Shown one piece after another: positions 40,905 through 48,992 of a stretch of DNA of 64,000 nucleotides. The notes beneath the pieces were generated by a model, which saw only the letters and a program-made list of their open reading frames with translations, searched no databases and had not been told where the DNA came from. The stretch is taken from positions 62,001 to 126,000 of the forward strand of contig NZ_JACXAC010000001.1 in assembly GCF_014699055.1 (NCBI RefSeq). The letters run 5' to 3'. This DNA is from Hymenobacter armeniacus (GTDB lineage: Bacteria > Bacteroidota > Bacteroidia > Cytophagales > Hymenobacteraceae). A program made the translations under genes and the position numbers. Positions within the stretch are counted from its first letter, which is position 1. Each line of letters begins with the position of its first letter.

Positions 40905-42620
40905 ATGGCCGAAATCATAAAAATGCCCAAAATGAGCGACACGATGACCGAAGGGACCATCGCGGCCTGGCTCAAAAAGGTGGGTGATAAAGTTAAATCC
41001 GGGGACATCCTGGCCGAAGTCGAGACCGACAAAGCCACCATGGAGCTGGAGAATTACGAAGACGGCACCCTGCTCTACATCGGCCCCAAGGAAAAAGAAT
41101 CGGTGGCGGTCGATGGCATTCTGGCCATTGTGGGCAAGGAGGGTGAAGACTATTCGGCCCTGTTGTCGGGGGCTCAGGGCGGTGCTGCCGCGCCGGCTCC
41201 GGCCGCGGCGCCCGCGCCCGAGGCGCCCAAGGCCGAAGCCCCGGCGGCTCCTGCGCCGGCCCCGGTAGCCCCGGCGCCAGCGGCCACTCCCGCCGCCCCG
41301 GCCAATGGCAAAAAGGCCACCGTGGTGCGCATGCCCAAAATGAGCGACACGATGACCGAAGGCACCATTGCCGCCTGGTTGAAAAACGTGGGCGACAAAG
41401 TGAAATCGGGCGACGTGCTGGCTGAAGTCGAAACCGACAAAGCCACCATGGAATTAGAAAACTACGAAGACGGCACCCTGCTCTACACCGGCCCCAAAGC
41501 CGGCGAAGCCGTGGCCGTGGACGGCATTCTGGCCATCATTGGCGAAGAAGGCGCCGACATTCAGGCCCTGCTGGGCGGCCAGAGCGGCGGTGCCGCCGCC
41601 GAAGCTCCCGCACCCGCCGAAGCGGCTGCTCCGGCCCCGGCTGCTGCCCCCGCTGCCCCGGCCCAGCCAGCCGCGGCCGCGCCGTCGGCCAATGGCGGCC
41701 GCATCCTGGCCTCGCCGCTGGCCAAAAGCATTGCCAAAGAAAAAGGCATCAACCTAGCCCAGGTAGTGGGCTCCGGCGACAACGGCCGCATCGTGCAGCG
41801 CGACGTGGAGAACTTCCAGCCCGGTGCTGCTCCGGCCGCGCAGGCGGCTCCGGCCGCGGCCCCCGCCCCGGCTGCTGCCCCGCAGGCTGCCGCGCCCGCC
41901 GCCGCGTCGGCCCCGGCGTCCAGCGCCCCGGCTTCGACCGATGCCTACACCGACACGCCCGTGTCGCAGATGCGCAAGGTGATTGCCAAGCGTCTGTCCG
42001 AGAGCTTGTTCACGGCCCCGCATTTCTATCTCACGATGGAAATCAACATGGACAAGGCCATGGAAGCCCGCGTGAAGCTCAACGAACTGTCGCCGGTGAA
42101 GCTGAGCTTCAACGACCTGGTGCTGAAATCGGCGGCCATTGCGTTGCGTTCGCACCCCGCGGTGAACTCATCGTGGCTGGGCGACAAAATCCGCCAGAAC
42201 AAGGTCATCAACATCGGCGTGGCCGTGGCCGTGGACGAAGGCTTGCTGGTGCCCGTGATTCGCAATGCCGACCAGAAAGGCCTCGCTACCATCGCCAACG
42301 AGGTGAAAGAGCTGGCCGGCAAAGCCAAGAGCAAGAAGCTGCAGCCGGCCGAGTGGGAGGGCAGCACCTTCACCATCTCGAACCTGGGCATGTTCGGCAT
42401 CGACGAGTTCACCGCCATCATCAACCCGCCGGATGCCTGCATCCTGGCCGTGGGCGGCATCAAGCAAACCGCCATTGTGAAAGACGGCCAGCTGGCCATC
42501 GGCAACATCATGAAGGTGACCTTGAGCTGCGACCACCGCGTGGTGGACGGCGCTACCGGCGCGGCCTTCCTCCAGACGCTGAAAAGCCTGCTGGAAGACC
42601 CCATGCGCTTGATGATTTGA
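40905..42620 (+). CDS. Pyruvate dehydrogenase E2 (dihydrolipoamide acetyltransferase), two lipoyl domains
   Basis: A protein of 571 residues. Two nearly identical lipoyl domains (about 3-80 and 141-218), each with the lipoylated Lys in ETDKATMELENYEDG, are joined by Ala/Pro-rich linkers. Then comes a peripheral-subunit-binding domain (about 262-300, LASPLAKSIAKEKGINLAQV), a second linker and the catalytic domain (about 345-571) with the acetyltransferase motif SCDHRVVDG (about 545). It forms the core of the pyruvate dehydrogenase complex. The E1 and E3 genes are not adjacent. The ATG at 40905 follows a strong promoter. Bacteroidota E2 proteins commonly carry two lipoyl domains. Confidence 0.92.
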   Translation: MAEIIKMPKMSDTMTEGTIAAWLKKVGDKVKSGDILAEVETDKATMELENYEDGTLLYIGPKEKESVAVDGILAIVGKEGEDYSALLSGAQGGAAAPAPAAAPAPEAPKAEAPAAPAPAPVAPAPAATPAAPANGKKATVVRMPKMSDTMTEGTIAAWLKNVGDKVKSGDVLAEVETDKATMELENYEDGTLLYTGPKAGEAVAVDGILAIIGEEGADIQALLGGQSGGAAAEAPAPAEAAAPAPAAAPAAPAQPAAAAPSANGGRILASPLAKSIAKEKGINLAQVVGSGDNGRIVQRDVENFQPGAAPAAQAAPAAAPAPAAAPQAAAPAAASAPASSAPASTDAYTDTPVSQMRKVIAKRLSESLFTAPHFYLTMEINMDKAMEARVKLNELSPVKLSFNDLVLKSAAIALRSHPAVNSSWLGDKIRQNKVINIGVAVAVDEGLLVPVIRNADQKGLATIANEVKELAGKAKSKKLQPAEWEGSTFTISNLGMFGIDEFTAIINPPDACILAVGGIKQTAIVKDGQLAIGNIMKVTLSCDHRVVDGATGAAFLQTLKSLLEDPMRLMI

Positions 42621-42626
42621 TTTTTT

Positions 42627-42728
42627 GGTTGTCAGTTGCTAGTTGTCAGTTGTCAGGTCATCGTAAGCTGGCCCGGCAACTGACTTCTGCTTTTACCAAC
42701 AACTGACAACCAGCAACTGACAACTAAC
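42627..42728. repeat. Inverted GTTGTCAG/CAACTGAC heptamer repeat
   Basis: GTTGTCAGTTG-type words in 42627-42656 are inverted as CAACTGACAACCAGC... in 42697-42728. The whole spacer between the E2 gene and hslV is made of this element. It resembles the structure at 38214-38320. Confidence 0.75.
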
Positions 42729-42731
42729 CTT

Positions 42732-43271
42732 ATGACCAGAATTCGCTCAACAACCGTCCTCGGCATCCGGCACAACGGCGAAATTGCCGTGGGCGCCGAC
42801 GGCCAGGCCACCATGGACAAGCACGTGGCCAAAAACAACGTGCGCAAAATCCGCAAGCTGGGCGAGGGCAAGGTGGTAACCGGCTTTGCCGGCTCCACGG
42901 CCGATGCCTTCATGCTGCTCGACCGCTTCGAGGAGAAGCTGACCAGCTACGGCGGCAACCTCAAACGCGCCGCCATTGAGCTGGCCAAGGACTGGCGCAA
43001 AGACCAGTACTTGCGCAAGCTCGAAGCCATGATGGTGGTGGCCGACAAGGACGAGCTGCTCATCGTGAGCGGCACCGGCGACGTGCTGGAGCCCGACTCC
43101 GACGTGGCCGCCATCGGCTCCGGCGCCATGTATGCTCAAGCAGCCGCGCTGGCGCTCAAGAAACACGCGCCGCACCTCTCGGCCCGCCAGATGGTGGAAG
43201 AGGGCCTGCACATTGCGGCCGACATCTGCATCTACACCAATCATAATTTGATGATTGAGTCGCCGAGCTAG
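42732..43271 (+). CDS. hslV: HslV peptidase subunit of the HslUV protease
   Basis: A protein of 179 residues. The N-terminal propeptide MTRIRS would be removed to expose the catalytic Thr of TTVLGIRHNGE. The proteasome-like beta fold shows VAVGADGQATM-type start (here IAVGADGQATMDKHVAKNN), KIRKLGEGKVVTGFAGSTAD and IGSGAMYAQAAALAL. It degrades proteins in complex with the HslU unfoldase, which is not encoded next to it here, whereas hslVU is usually an operon in Proteobacteria. The ATG begins four bases after the repeat. Confidence 0.95.
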   Translation: MTRIRSTTVLGIRHNGEIAVGADGQATMDKHVAKNNVRKIRKLGEGKVVTGFAGSTADAFMLLDRFEEKLTSYGGNLKRAAIELAKDWRKDQYLRKLEAMMVVADKDELLIVSGTGDVLEPDSDVAAIGSGAMYAQAAALALKKHAPHLSARQMVEEGLHIAADICIYTNHNLMIESPS

Positions 43272-43294
43272 GCGAGCCGTATGAATAACCCGAA

Positions 43295-43324
43295 CGTCAT
43301 GCCTCGGTTACGCTCGGCATGACG
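43295..43324. repeat. CGTCATGC palindrome, 30 bp
   Basis: CGTCATGCCTCGG and its partner CGCTCGGCATGACG form a short palindrome between hslV and the next gene. It is a small member of the same repeat family as 26795-26892. Confidence 0.75.
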
Positions 43325-43361
43325 TTCAACCCAATCTCGAAAACAACCCAATTCCCTCGCA

Positions 43362-44333
43362 ATGCACATTACCAACTTCATCCGCCACCATTTCCGCCAC
43401 TTCAACGCTGCTGCCCTCGTGGACGCGGCCGATGGCTACAACAAGCACCTCGCCGATGGCGGCAAGATGATGATAACCCTGGCCGGCGCCATGAGCACCG
43501 CCGAAATGGGCATCCAGCTGGCCGAGCTCATTCGGCAGGACAAGGTGCAGATTATCAGCTGCACCGGCGCCAACCTGGAAGAAGACATCTTCAACCTGGT
43601 GGCCCACGACTTCTACGAGCGGGTGCCGCACTACCGCGACCTTACCGCCGCCGACGAGCACGAGCTGCTGAAGCGCCACATGAACCGCGTGACCGATACC
43701 TGCATTCCGGAGGAGGAGGCCATGCGCCGCATCGAGCACACCGTGCTCAAGCACTGGGAGAAGGCCGACCAGGCCGGCGAGAGCTATTTCCCGCACGAAT
43801 TCTTCTACCAAATTCTGAAGTCGGGCGACCTGGAGCAGTACTACCAGATTGACCCCAAAAACTCGTGGATGCTGGCCGCGGCCGAGAAAAACCTGCCCAT
43901 CATCTGCCCCGGCTGGGAAGATTCCACCCTCGGCAACATCTACGCCGGCCACGTCATTTCGGGCGACATCAAGAACGTGCACACCATGAAGACGGGCATC
44001 CAGTACATGATGTACCTGGCCGACTGGTACACCAACACCGCTACGGAGGAAAGCAAAATCGGCTTCTTCCAGATTGGCGGCGGCATTGCCGGCGACTTCC
44101 CCATCTGCGTGGTGCCCATGCTGCACCAGGACTTGCAGCGCCACGACGTGCCGCTGTGGGGCTATTTCTGCCAGATTTCGGACTCGACGACCAGCTACGG
44201 CAGCTACTCCGGCGCCGTGCCCAACGAGAAAATCACCTGGGGCAAGCTGGGTGAGAAAACCCCGAAATTCATCATCGAATCGGACGCTACCATTGTGGCG
44301 CCGCTGGTGTTTGCCATCGTGCTGGGGCAGTAG
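43362..44333 (+). CDS. Deoxyhypusine-synthase-like protein lacking the usual catalytic Lys
   Basis: A protein of 323 residues with the DHS Rossmann-type fold: MMITLAGAMSTAEMGIQLAE (about 36-55), SCTGANLEEDIFNLVAHD (about 66-83), the NAD-contact segment ESKIGFFQIGGGIAGDFPI, and the C-terminal SGAVPNEKITWGKL and ESDATIVAPLVFA. In eukaryotic and archaeal DHS the loop after GGG carries the essential Lys (GGGxxKHH). Here it reads GGGIAGDFP, without Lys. Bacteria have no eIF5A substrate, so a different reaction is likely, perhaps polyamine-related. It is a single gene with its own terminator. Confidence 0.85.
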   Translation: MHITNFIRHHFRHFNAAALVDAADGYNKHLADGGKMMITLAGAMSTAEMGIQLAELIRQDKVQIISCTGANLEEDIFNLVAHDFYERVPHYRDLTAADEHELLKRHMNRVTDTCIPEEEAMRRIEHTVLKHWEKADQAGESYFPHEFFYQILKSGDLEQYYQIDPKNSWMLAAAEKNLPIICPGWEDSTLGNIYAGHVISGDIKNVHTMKTGIQYMMYLADWYTNTATEESKIGFFQIGGGIAGDFPICVVPMLHQDLQRHDVPLWGYFCQISDSTTSYGSYSGAVPNEKITWGKLGEKTPKFIIESDATIVAPLVFAIVLGQ

Positions 44334-44353
44334 GCTCTGGTTTCGGCATGCAG

Positions 44354-44387
44354 AAAAGGGCCTTTCCCATGCGGAAAGGCCCTTTTT
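44354..44387 (+). terminator. Rho-independent terminator
   Basis: AAAAGGGCCTTTCC (44354-44367) pairs with GGAAAGGCCCTTTT, with a five-base loop and a trailing T run. It ends the DHS-like gene and is symmetrical enough to stop the convergent gene as well. Confidence 0.92.
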
Positions 44388-44434
44388 GTTTGTAAGGTTT
44401 ACAACGGGGCGAGCTTGCGCCCTGCGCAGCTCGG

Positions 44435-44815
44435 TTAGCCAAGTACGTGTTGGGCCAGCACGCGCTGCACGTCGTAAATGTTGACCTGGCTGTTGAATTT
44501 GCGCGTGATGCTGGGCAAGGTTTCGCTCGACACCCAGATTTTCAGCTCGGCATCCAGGTCGAGGTGGCCGGCGGTTTCGATGCTGAACCGGGAAATGCTT
44601 TTGTATGCCACCGAGAGGTACTCGGCTTTCTTGCCCGTCACGCCCTGCTTGTCCACCATAATCAGGCGTTTGTTGGTGAAGATGAACACGTCGCGCACCA
44701 GCTTAAAGCCAATTTCGATGGTTTCGCCGCTGGCCAGCAGCTGCCCGTATTCGTTGGTCAGGTCGGCGGGCTGAACGGTGCCTGCGTTCTCAAGAAGTCC
44801 AGAAAAGAAGCCCAT
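44435..44815 (-). CDS. Bacterial PH-domain protein
   Basis: A protein of 126 residues of the bacterial pleckstrin-homology type (DUF1696-like): GQLLASGETIEIGFKLVRDV, FIFTNKRLIMVDKQGVTGKK, EYLSVAYKSISRFSIETAGH, then DLDAELKIWVSS and a final helix FNSQVNIYDVQRVLAQHVLG. This is close to full family length. The exact role of such proteins is not settled. It converges with the DHS-like gene. A TTCCTTTG -7-like box lies about 50 bases upstream of the ATG at 44815. Confidence 0.85.
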   Translation of the reverse strand: MGFFSGLLENAGTVQPADLTNEYGQLLASGETIEIGFKLVRDVFIFTNKRLIMVDKQGVTGKKAEYLSVAYKSISRFSIETAGHLDLDAELKIWVSSETLPSITRKFNSQVNIYDVQRVLAQHVLG

Positions 44816-44914
44816 GAATGTGAGGAGTGAAAAAGTGGATGAACGGCGGCAAAGGAAGCGAATCCAAGACATTCTCCTGCTTGGGAAATTCGGCAACAGG
44901 AGTGAATCAAAAGG

Positions 44915-44950
44915 AAACCCTGCCCGCGGTTGACCGGCAGGCAGGGTTTT
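44915..44950 (-). terminator. Terminator behind the PLP enzyme gene
   Basis: AAACCCTGCC pairs with GGCAGGGTTT around a loop of about 15 bases. A-rich on one side and T-rich on the other, it lies about 30 bases past the minus-strand stop at 44979. Confidence 0.85.
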
Positions 44951-44978
44951 GCGGGAATCATTCCTTCGACTGGCTGAG

Positions 44979-46289
44979 CTAGGCCATGACCAGCTCGGTA
45001 GCTTCCTGTGGCACCTCCACGGCCGCAAACGCCTGCTCCAAATCCAGCATCAAGTCGCGCGGGTCTTCCACGCCGATGCTGAGGCGTATCATTTGGGCGG
45101 TGATGCCCATCTCGGCCTGCTCGGGCACCGAGATGTCGGAGTGCGTCATGGTGGCGGGGTGCTCGGCCAGGCTTTCGGTGCCGCCCAGGCTAACGGCCAG
45201 TTTGATGAGGCGCAGGGCGTTGAGGAAGCGGAAGGCTTCGGGCTCGCCGCCCTTGATGTCGAAGGAAATCATGGAGCCGGGCGAGAGGCAGTGGCGGCGG
45301 TAGATGTCCTGCTGGGAGGGGCAATGCTCGAGGTGGGTGAGGTAGTAGGTGCGCGCCACCAGCGGGTGCTGGCGCAGCCAGTCGGCAATGGTGTGGGCCG
45401 ACTGGGCGGCGCGCTCCATGCGCAGCTTCAGGGTTTCGAGGGAGCGCATGAGCATCCAGCCGGTGTTGGGGTCGCACATGGTGCCCATGAAGGTGCGCAT
45501 GGCTTTAATCTCCTTCATGAGGGGCTTGCTGGCCAGGGCCGCGCCGGCGATGAGGTCGGAGTGGCCGCCCAGAAACTTGGTGGCCGAGTAGAGCACCACG
45601 TCGGCCCCGTGCTTGAGCGGGTGCTGGAAAACCGGGCCCAGGAAGGTGTTGTCGACCACCAGGCGGATGGGATTTTCCGGGGTGCCGTGCTGGCGGGCCA
45701 GGGCGGCGCAGGCTTCCAAATCCACGAGGTGGTTGGTGGGGTTGGCGGGCGTCTCCACAAAAATCATGGCCAGGCGGCCCTGCTCGATGCCGGCCACTTG
45801 GGCGGTGAGCTCCTCCGGGGTGGCGGTGGGGCGGAAGCCCACGGCGGTGATGCCGAACTTGGGCAGCACGTTCTTGAGGAAGAAATCGGAGCCGCCGTAC
45901 ACGGGCTCGGAGTGCAGCACCACGTCGCCGGGTTTCAGCAACGCCAAGAGCGTGGTGCTGATGGCGGCCATGCCGCTGGCGAAGCTGGCCGCTTCTTCGG
46001 CGCCGTCCCAGAGGGTGAGGCGGTGCTCCAGGATTTCGAGGCTGGGGTTGTTGAGGCGGGAGTAGATGAGGCCCATTTCCTCGTCGGGGTTGGCCTGGCG
46101 CAAGCCGTAGGCCAGCTCGAAGTAGGCCTTGCCCTGCTCGGCGCTGCTGAAGACGAAGGTAGACGTCTGGAAAATAGGAGGTTTGATGGCGCCCTCGCTC
46201 CAGGCGGGGGTGTAGCCGTAGCTCATCATCAAACTTTCGGGGCGCAGCGGTTGGCCGCCAATGTGGGCGTGGTCGTGGAGGGTGGGCAT
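44979..46289 (-). CDS. Cys/Met-metabolism PLP enzyme (methionine gamma-lyase / cystathionine synthase-lyase type)
   Basis: A protein of 436 residues. The fold-type I sequence includes YSRLNNPSLEILEHRL (about 75), SFASGMAAISTTLLALL (about 102-118), VETPANPTNHLVDL (about 178), the Asp contacting the pyridine N in VVDNTFLGPVF (about 213) and the Schiff-base Lys in YSATKFLGGHSD (about 238). The later SLGGTESLAEHPATMTHSDI contacts the substrate carboxylate. Lyase and synthase members share these motifs; the AIKPPIFQTSTF start and long C-terminus fit methionine gamma-lyase-like members but do not prove it. A TACCTTCG box lies at 46326-46333. Confidence 0.85.
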   Translation of the reverse strand: MPTLHDHAHIGGQPLRPESLMMSYGYTPAWSEGAIKPPIFQTSTFVFSSAEQGKAYFELAYGLRQANPDEEMGLIYSRLNNPSLEILEHRLTLWDGAEEAASFASGMAAISTTLLALLKPGDVVLHSEPVYGGSDFFLKNVLPKFGITAVGFRPTATPEELTAQVAGIEQGRLAMIFVETPANPTNHLVDLEACAALARQHGTPENPIRLVVDNTFLGPVFQHPLKHGADVVLYSATKFLGGHSDLIAGAALASKPLMKEIKAMRTFMGTMCDPNTGWMLMRSLETLKLRMERAAQSAHTIADWLRQHPLVARTYYLTHLEHCPSQQDIYRRHCLSPGSMISFDIKGGEPEAFRFLNALRLIKLAVSLGGTESLAEHPATMTHSDISVPEQAEMGITAQMIRLSIGVEDPRDLMLDLEQAFAAVEVPQEATELVMA

Positions 46290-46354
46290 GAAATGGGGGT
46301 TGGGTGGGAGGGAAGATTAGGGCGGCGAAGGTAGGATTTTGTTTTGAGAGGCAA

Positions 46355-46388
46355 CAAAAAGCCCGTCGCTGGGGCAGCGGCGGGCTTT
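46355..46388 (-). terminator. Terminator behind the DUF3667 gene
   Basis: AAAAAGCCCGTCGCT and AGCGGCGGGCTTT form a G+C-rich hairpin with a T/A flank, just past the minus-strand stop at 46413. Confidence 0.8.
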
Positions 46389-46412
46389 GAGGATTCGGCA
46401 GCGGGAAGGGGG

Positions 46413-47342
46413 CTAGTGCGTGGCGGCCGTGCGCGGCGTTTTGGCCGGTCGCAGGTCCGGCCGCTCGTGGAGCACCTGCACCGTGAGCACGGCGATGCAC
46501 ACCACCGCCGCTACCAGCAGCACCCCGAGCTGCAGCAGCGAGATGCCCAGCGCCCGGCCGTAGCGCCGTGCCGCGGTGAAGGCGGGGGCGGCCAACAGCA
46601 GCTGCGCGTTCACCCAGAACGTGTACACCAGCGTTGGGATAAAAACCAGTTGCGAGGCCAGCCCCAGGAACGCCCGGTTGCCGGCCAGCAGCGCAGGCAG
46701 CATCACGGCCAGGTTGATGACGGTGAGGGTACCCCCCACGAAGCAATTGGCCAGCAGCACCTCGGCGTAGTTGTAGCCGGCCCGCCGTAGCAGCCACCAC
46801 GCCACTAGGCTGTTGAGCGGCATGAGCACCAACTGCATTAGGTAAGGGTGCTTCACGGTGATGGAAAGGTAGCGGTCCATTACCACCGACATGAGCGCCT
46901 GCGGGGGGGCGCCCGCCGCGGTGGACTGCGCGGCCATCATGGCGTGTTGCAGGTCGAGTTGGAAGGCCGACATGACCAGCGCCGACAGGCCCACCAGCAG
47001 CAGCAGGTAGCTCACCGGCCGGAACTGCCGCGTGCGCTGCCCAGCCAAATACCCCCGGATGGTGAGGCCGGGGCGGGTCAGCAGTTGGTAAAACGTATAC
47101 ACCAGCCCCTTGTCGACGTGCCAGATGGAGTGGGGCAAGTCATGAAACAGCAGGTGTTTCAGGGTGATGCGGTGCGTGGCGGCCGCCTGTCCGCAGTGGG
47201 CGCAAAACCGGTCGGTGAGGGCCGTGCCGCAATCGAGGCAGTGCGTGGGGTGGGCGTGGCCGGCGGGCAGGGTGGGTGGGGCGGCTTCGGTGGCCGCCAC
47301 GGCTACCCAGGTAGTCGTGATAGGAGCGGAAGTGAGTTCCAT
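46413..47342 (-). CDS. DUF3667-type membrane protein with zinc ribbon
   Basis: A protein of 309 residues. An N-terminal zinc ribbon (CLDCGTALTDRFCAHCGQ, about 35-52) is followed by a conserved helix RITLKHLLFHDLPHSIWHVD (about 58-77), PGLTIRGYLAGQRTRQFRPV (about 91-110) and five to six membrane helices. This is the DUF3667 layout common in Bacteroidota; its function is not known. The ATG at 47342 is chosen because it starts just before the ribbon. It is divergent from the truncated SDR gene. Confidence 0.85.
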   Translation of the reverse strand: MELTSAPITTTWVAVAATEAAPPTLPAGHAHPTHCLDCGTALTDRFCAHCGQAAATHRITLKHLLFHDLPHSIWHVDKGLVYTFYQLLTRPGLTIRGYLAGQRTRQFRPVSYLLLLVGLSALVMSAFQLDLQHAMMAAQSTAAGAPPQALMSVVMDRYLSITVKHPYLMQLVLMPLNSLVAWWLLRRAGYNYAEVLLANCFVGGTLTVINLAVMLPALLAGNRAFLGLASQLVFIPTLVYTFWVNAQLLLAAPAFTAARRYGRALGISLLQLGVLLVAAVVCIAVLTVQVLHERPDLRPAKTPRTAATH

Positions 47343-47475
47343 TTTTGCAGGTGGTAAGGCAGTAGGGTGATTCAAAATAAAGCACAAATGGCCGCTGGGG
47401 CAAGCACGGAGTGCGTGCAGATTTCGACCAGGCAGCGTATCTGAATGGGCAGGTGCAGGCCATCTGTCTTCATGA

Positions 47476-48027
47476 GCCTTTTTTGCACAAGTCAGCCGCA
47501 CGCTGACAGAAACTTTCGGCACCGATAAGTTCAATTTCCTTATCAACAACGCCGGCACTGGCCTCTACGCGCCCTTTGCCGGAACCACCGAGGCGCAGTT
47601 CGACGAGGCCATGAACATGCACTTCAAGGGGCCCTTTTTTCTCACGCAACAGGCGCTGCCACTGCTGCGCGACGGCGGCCGCATCATCAACATTTCGTCG
47701 GGGCTCACGCGCATCATCAAGCCCAATTCCTCGGCCTACGCCAGCATGAAGGGCGCCATGGAGGTGCTGACCCGCTACCAGGCCAAAGAGCTGGGGGCCC
47801 GGGGCATCGCCGTCAACATGGTGGCGCCCGGGGCCATTGCCACCGACTTCGGCGGCGGCCGGGTGCGCGACAACCAGGAACTGCAAAACCACATTGTCTC
47901 GCTCACGGCGCTGGGCCGGGTAGGCCTGCCCGACGACATCGGCCCGGTGGTGGCTTTCCTCTGCACCGACGATGCCCGCTGGATAACCGCCCAGCGCCTG
48001 GAAGCGTCGGGCGGACAGGCTATTTAG
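47476..48027 (+). pseudogene. Short-chain dehydrogenase missing its N-terminal Rossmann part
   Basis: The frame opens after a TGA at 47473 and reads from TETFGTDKFNFLINNAGTGL. It has the SDR NNAG motif, IINISSG, the catalytic Tyr-Lys in SAYASMKGAM, NMVAPGAIATDF and the normal C-terminus ITAQRLEASGGQAI. About 75 N-terminal residues, including the TGxxxGIG cofactor motif, are missing. The first ATG (47611) lies even further in. The 5' end has therefore been lost, probably at about 47476, near the start of the divergent gene. The downstream part is otherwise intact, so the loss may be recent. Confidence 0.75.
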
Positions 48028-48079
48028 CCCGTCCGTCGTTGGCCTCGCCGCTGTTTTGGCCTAGCGGCGAAGGCCGGCT

Positions 48080-48131
48080 CATCAGCAAAAAAGCCTTCCT
48101 GCGTTGGCGCGGGAAGGCTTTTTTGCTGATG
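48080..48131 (+). terminator. Strong bidirectional terminator
   Basis: CATCAGCAAAAAAGCCTTCC (48080-48099) is perfectly inverted at 48112-48131 around a 12-base loop. A and T runs lie on the two sides of the GCCTTCC stem. It serves the convergent SDR remnant and the small gene at 48161. Confidence 0.93.
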
Positions 48132-48160
48132 GGTGACGGTAGAGAGGACCGCAGAATGGG

Positions 48161-48403
48161 CTACTGGCCCATTTTGCGGTGGCGGTAGGAGTCGACCTGC
48201 TGCCGCAACACGGCCAGCAGGCTGCCAAAGCGTTGCTGGGCTTCCTTTTTGCTTTCGAGCCGTTGCAGGCGCGTGTTTATCAAATCGGAAAAGTCCTCTA
48301 CGGTGTAGGTACGTTTCGGCGCGGTAGGCACGGGGCGTGGGTCAATAGATTGCCGGGCAAAATAGCGGAAGGGCTGCGGCTGCGTATGCGCGCAGCCCTT
48401 CAA
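48161..48403 (-). CDS. Small helical protein, unknown function
   Basis: The frame gives up to 80 residues from a TTG at 48403. The conserved-looking part starts near the GTG at 48331 (56 residues: a Val-Pro-Thr start, then KRTYTVEDFSDLINTRLQRL, then KKEAQQRFGSLLAVLRQQVD). Strong helical propensity and charged heptads suggest a coiled coil. The first 12 codons of the longer form lie in a perfect 11-bp inverted repeat (48368-48401) that could instead be the terminator of the upstream gene. That favours the shorter start. Confidence 0.5.
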   Translation of the reverse strand: MKGCAHTQPQPFRYFARQSIDPRPVPTAPKRTYTVEDFSDLINTRLQRLESKKEAQQRFGSLLAVLRQQVDSYRHRKMGQ

Positions 48404-48427
48404 ACTTAGCAGGTAAAACCCGAAAAC

Positions 48428-48886
48428 CTAGAAACGGAATAGCGGCCGTTCCGGATTCCAGATGCCCCACGGAATCATAAGCAGCACCAGCAGCAGGGCC
48501 ACGCCGAAGTAGAGCAGGGCTTTGCGATGCTTCTGGGTGCTGTCGGCGGTTTTCTTGACGGCGATGCGCCCCACCTGGGCCACGATGGCGGCCAGAATCA
48601 TCACGACCACGTGCTCCATGCCGAAAAAGCGTTTGGTGGGGTCCTGCATCGCCCCGGCCTCCTTCATGGCCTTCAGGCCCCAGGGGCTCAGCCCAAAGTA
48701 CAGCCCCAGGCCGATGAGGACCTGCAGCCACATGAAGCCCGAAAAAGCGGCGCTCATGCCGTTGTCGGCGCTCACAAAAGGCCGGCGGCCCGAGTAGCCC
48801 ACGAAAGCGCGGTACACGGCGATGAGGCCGAAAATGACCACGAACCAGCGCGACCAGGAGTGCAGAGAGAGAAGGATTTGGTACAT
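48428..48886 (-). CDS. Four-helix membrane protein, cytochrome b-like
   Basis: A protein of 152 residues with hydrophobic helices at about 10-28, 46-68, 88-110 and 122-140. Histidines sit at LLSLHSWSRW (H9) and FFGMEHVVVM (about H91), both near helix ends, as in small di-haem membrane cytochromes. Homologues in Bacteroidota are often labelled 'cytochrome B', but haem binding is not proven by the sequence. A TACTTTCG box at 48931-48938 may be its promoter. Confidence 0.7.
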   Translation of the reverse strand: MYQILLSLHSWSRWFVVIFGLIAVYRAFVGYSGRRPFVSADNGMSAAFSGFMWLQVLIGLGLYFGLSPWGLKAMKEAGAMQDPTKRFFGMEHVVVMILAAIVAQVGRIAVKKTADSTQKHRKALLYFGVALLLVLLMIPWGIWNPERPLFRF

Positions 48887-48992
48887 AAAGAGAGAAGAAG
48901 GGTGAACAAAACAGGCACAGCGCCGCCGCGAAAGTAGCGCCGGCAGCGGCCGTTTGCCTCAATTGGTGCCCGCAGGGCTGGCACTGCCCGGC

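Noticed and set aside
41170..41935. Repeated GCC/CCG-rich DNA in the E2 gene, considered as a CRISPR or tandem repeat
   Set aside because: These are Ala/Pro linkers between E2 domains; spacing is irregular and there are no unique spacers.
43362..44333. Naming the gene as true deoxyhypusine synthase acting on eIF5A
   Set aside because: The catalytic Lys loop is not present and bacteria have no eIF5A.
44949..46334. 461-codon plus-strand frame opposite the PLP enzyme gene
   Set aside because: Its Gly/His/Val-rich antisense shadow covers a gene with all fold-type I PLP motifs.
48368..48401. Hairpin read as the certain terminator of the cytochrome b-like gene
   Set aside because: It lacks a T-run on the transcribed side and overlaps the possible start of the small gene at 48161-48403, so it is only mentioned.
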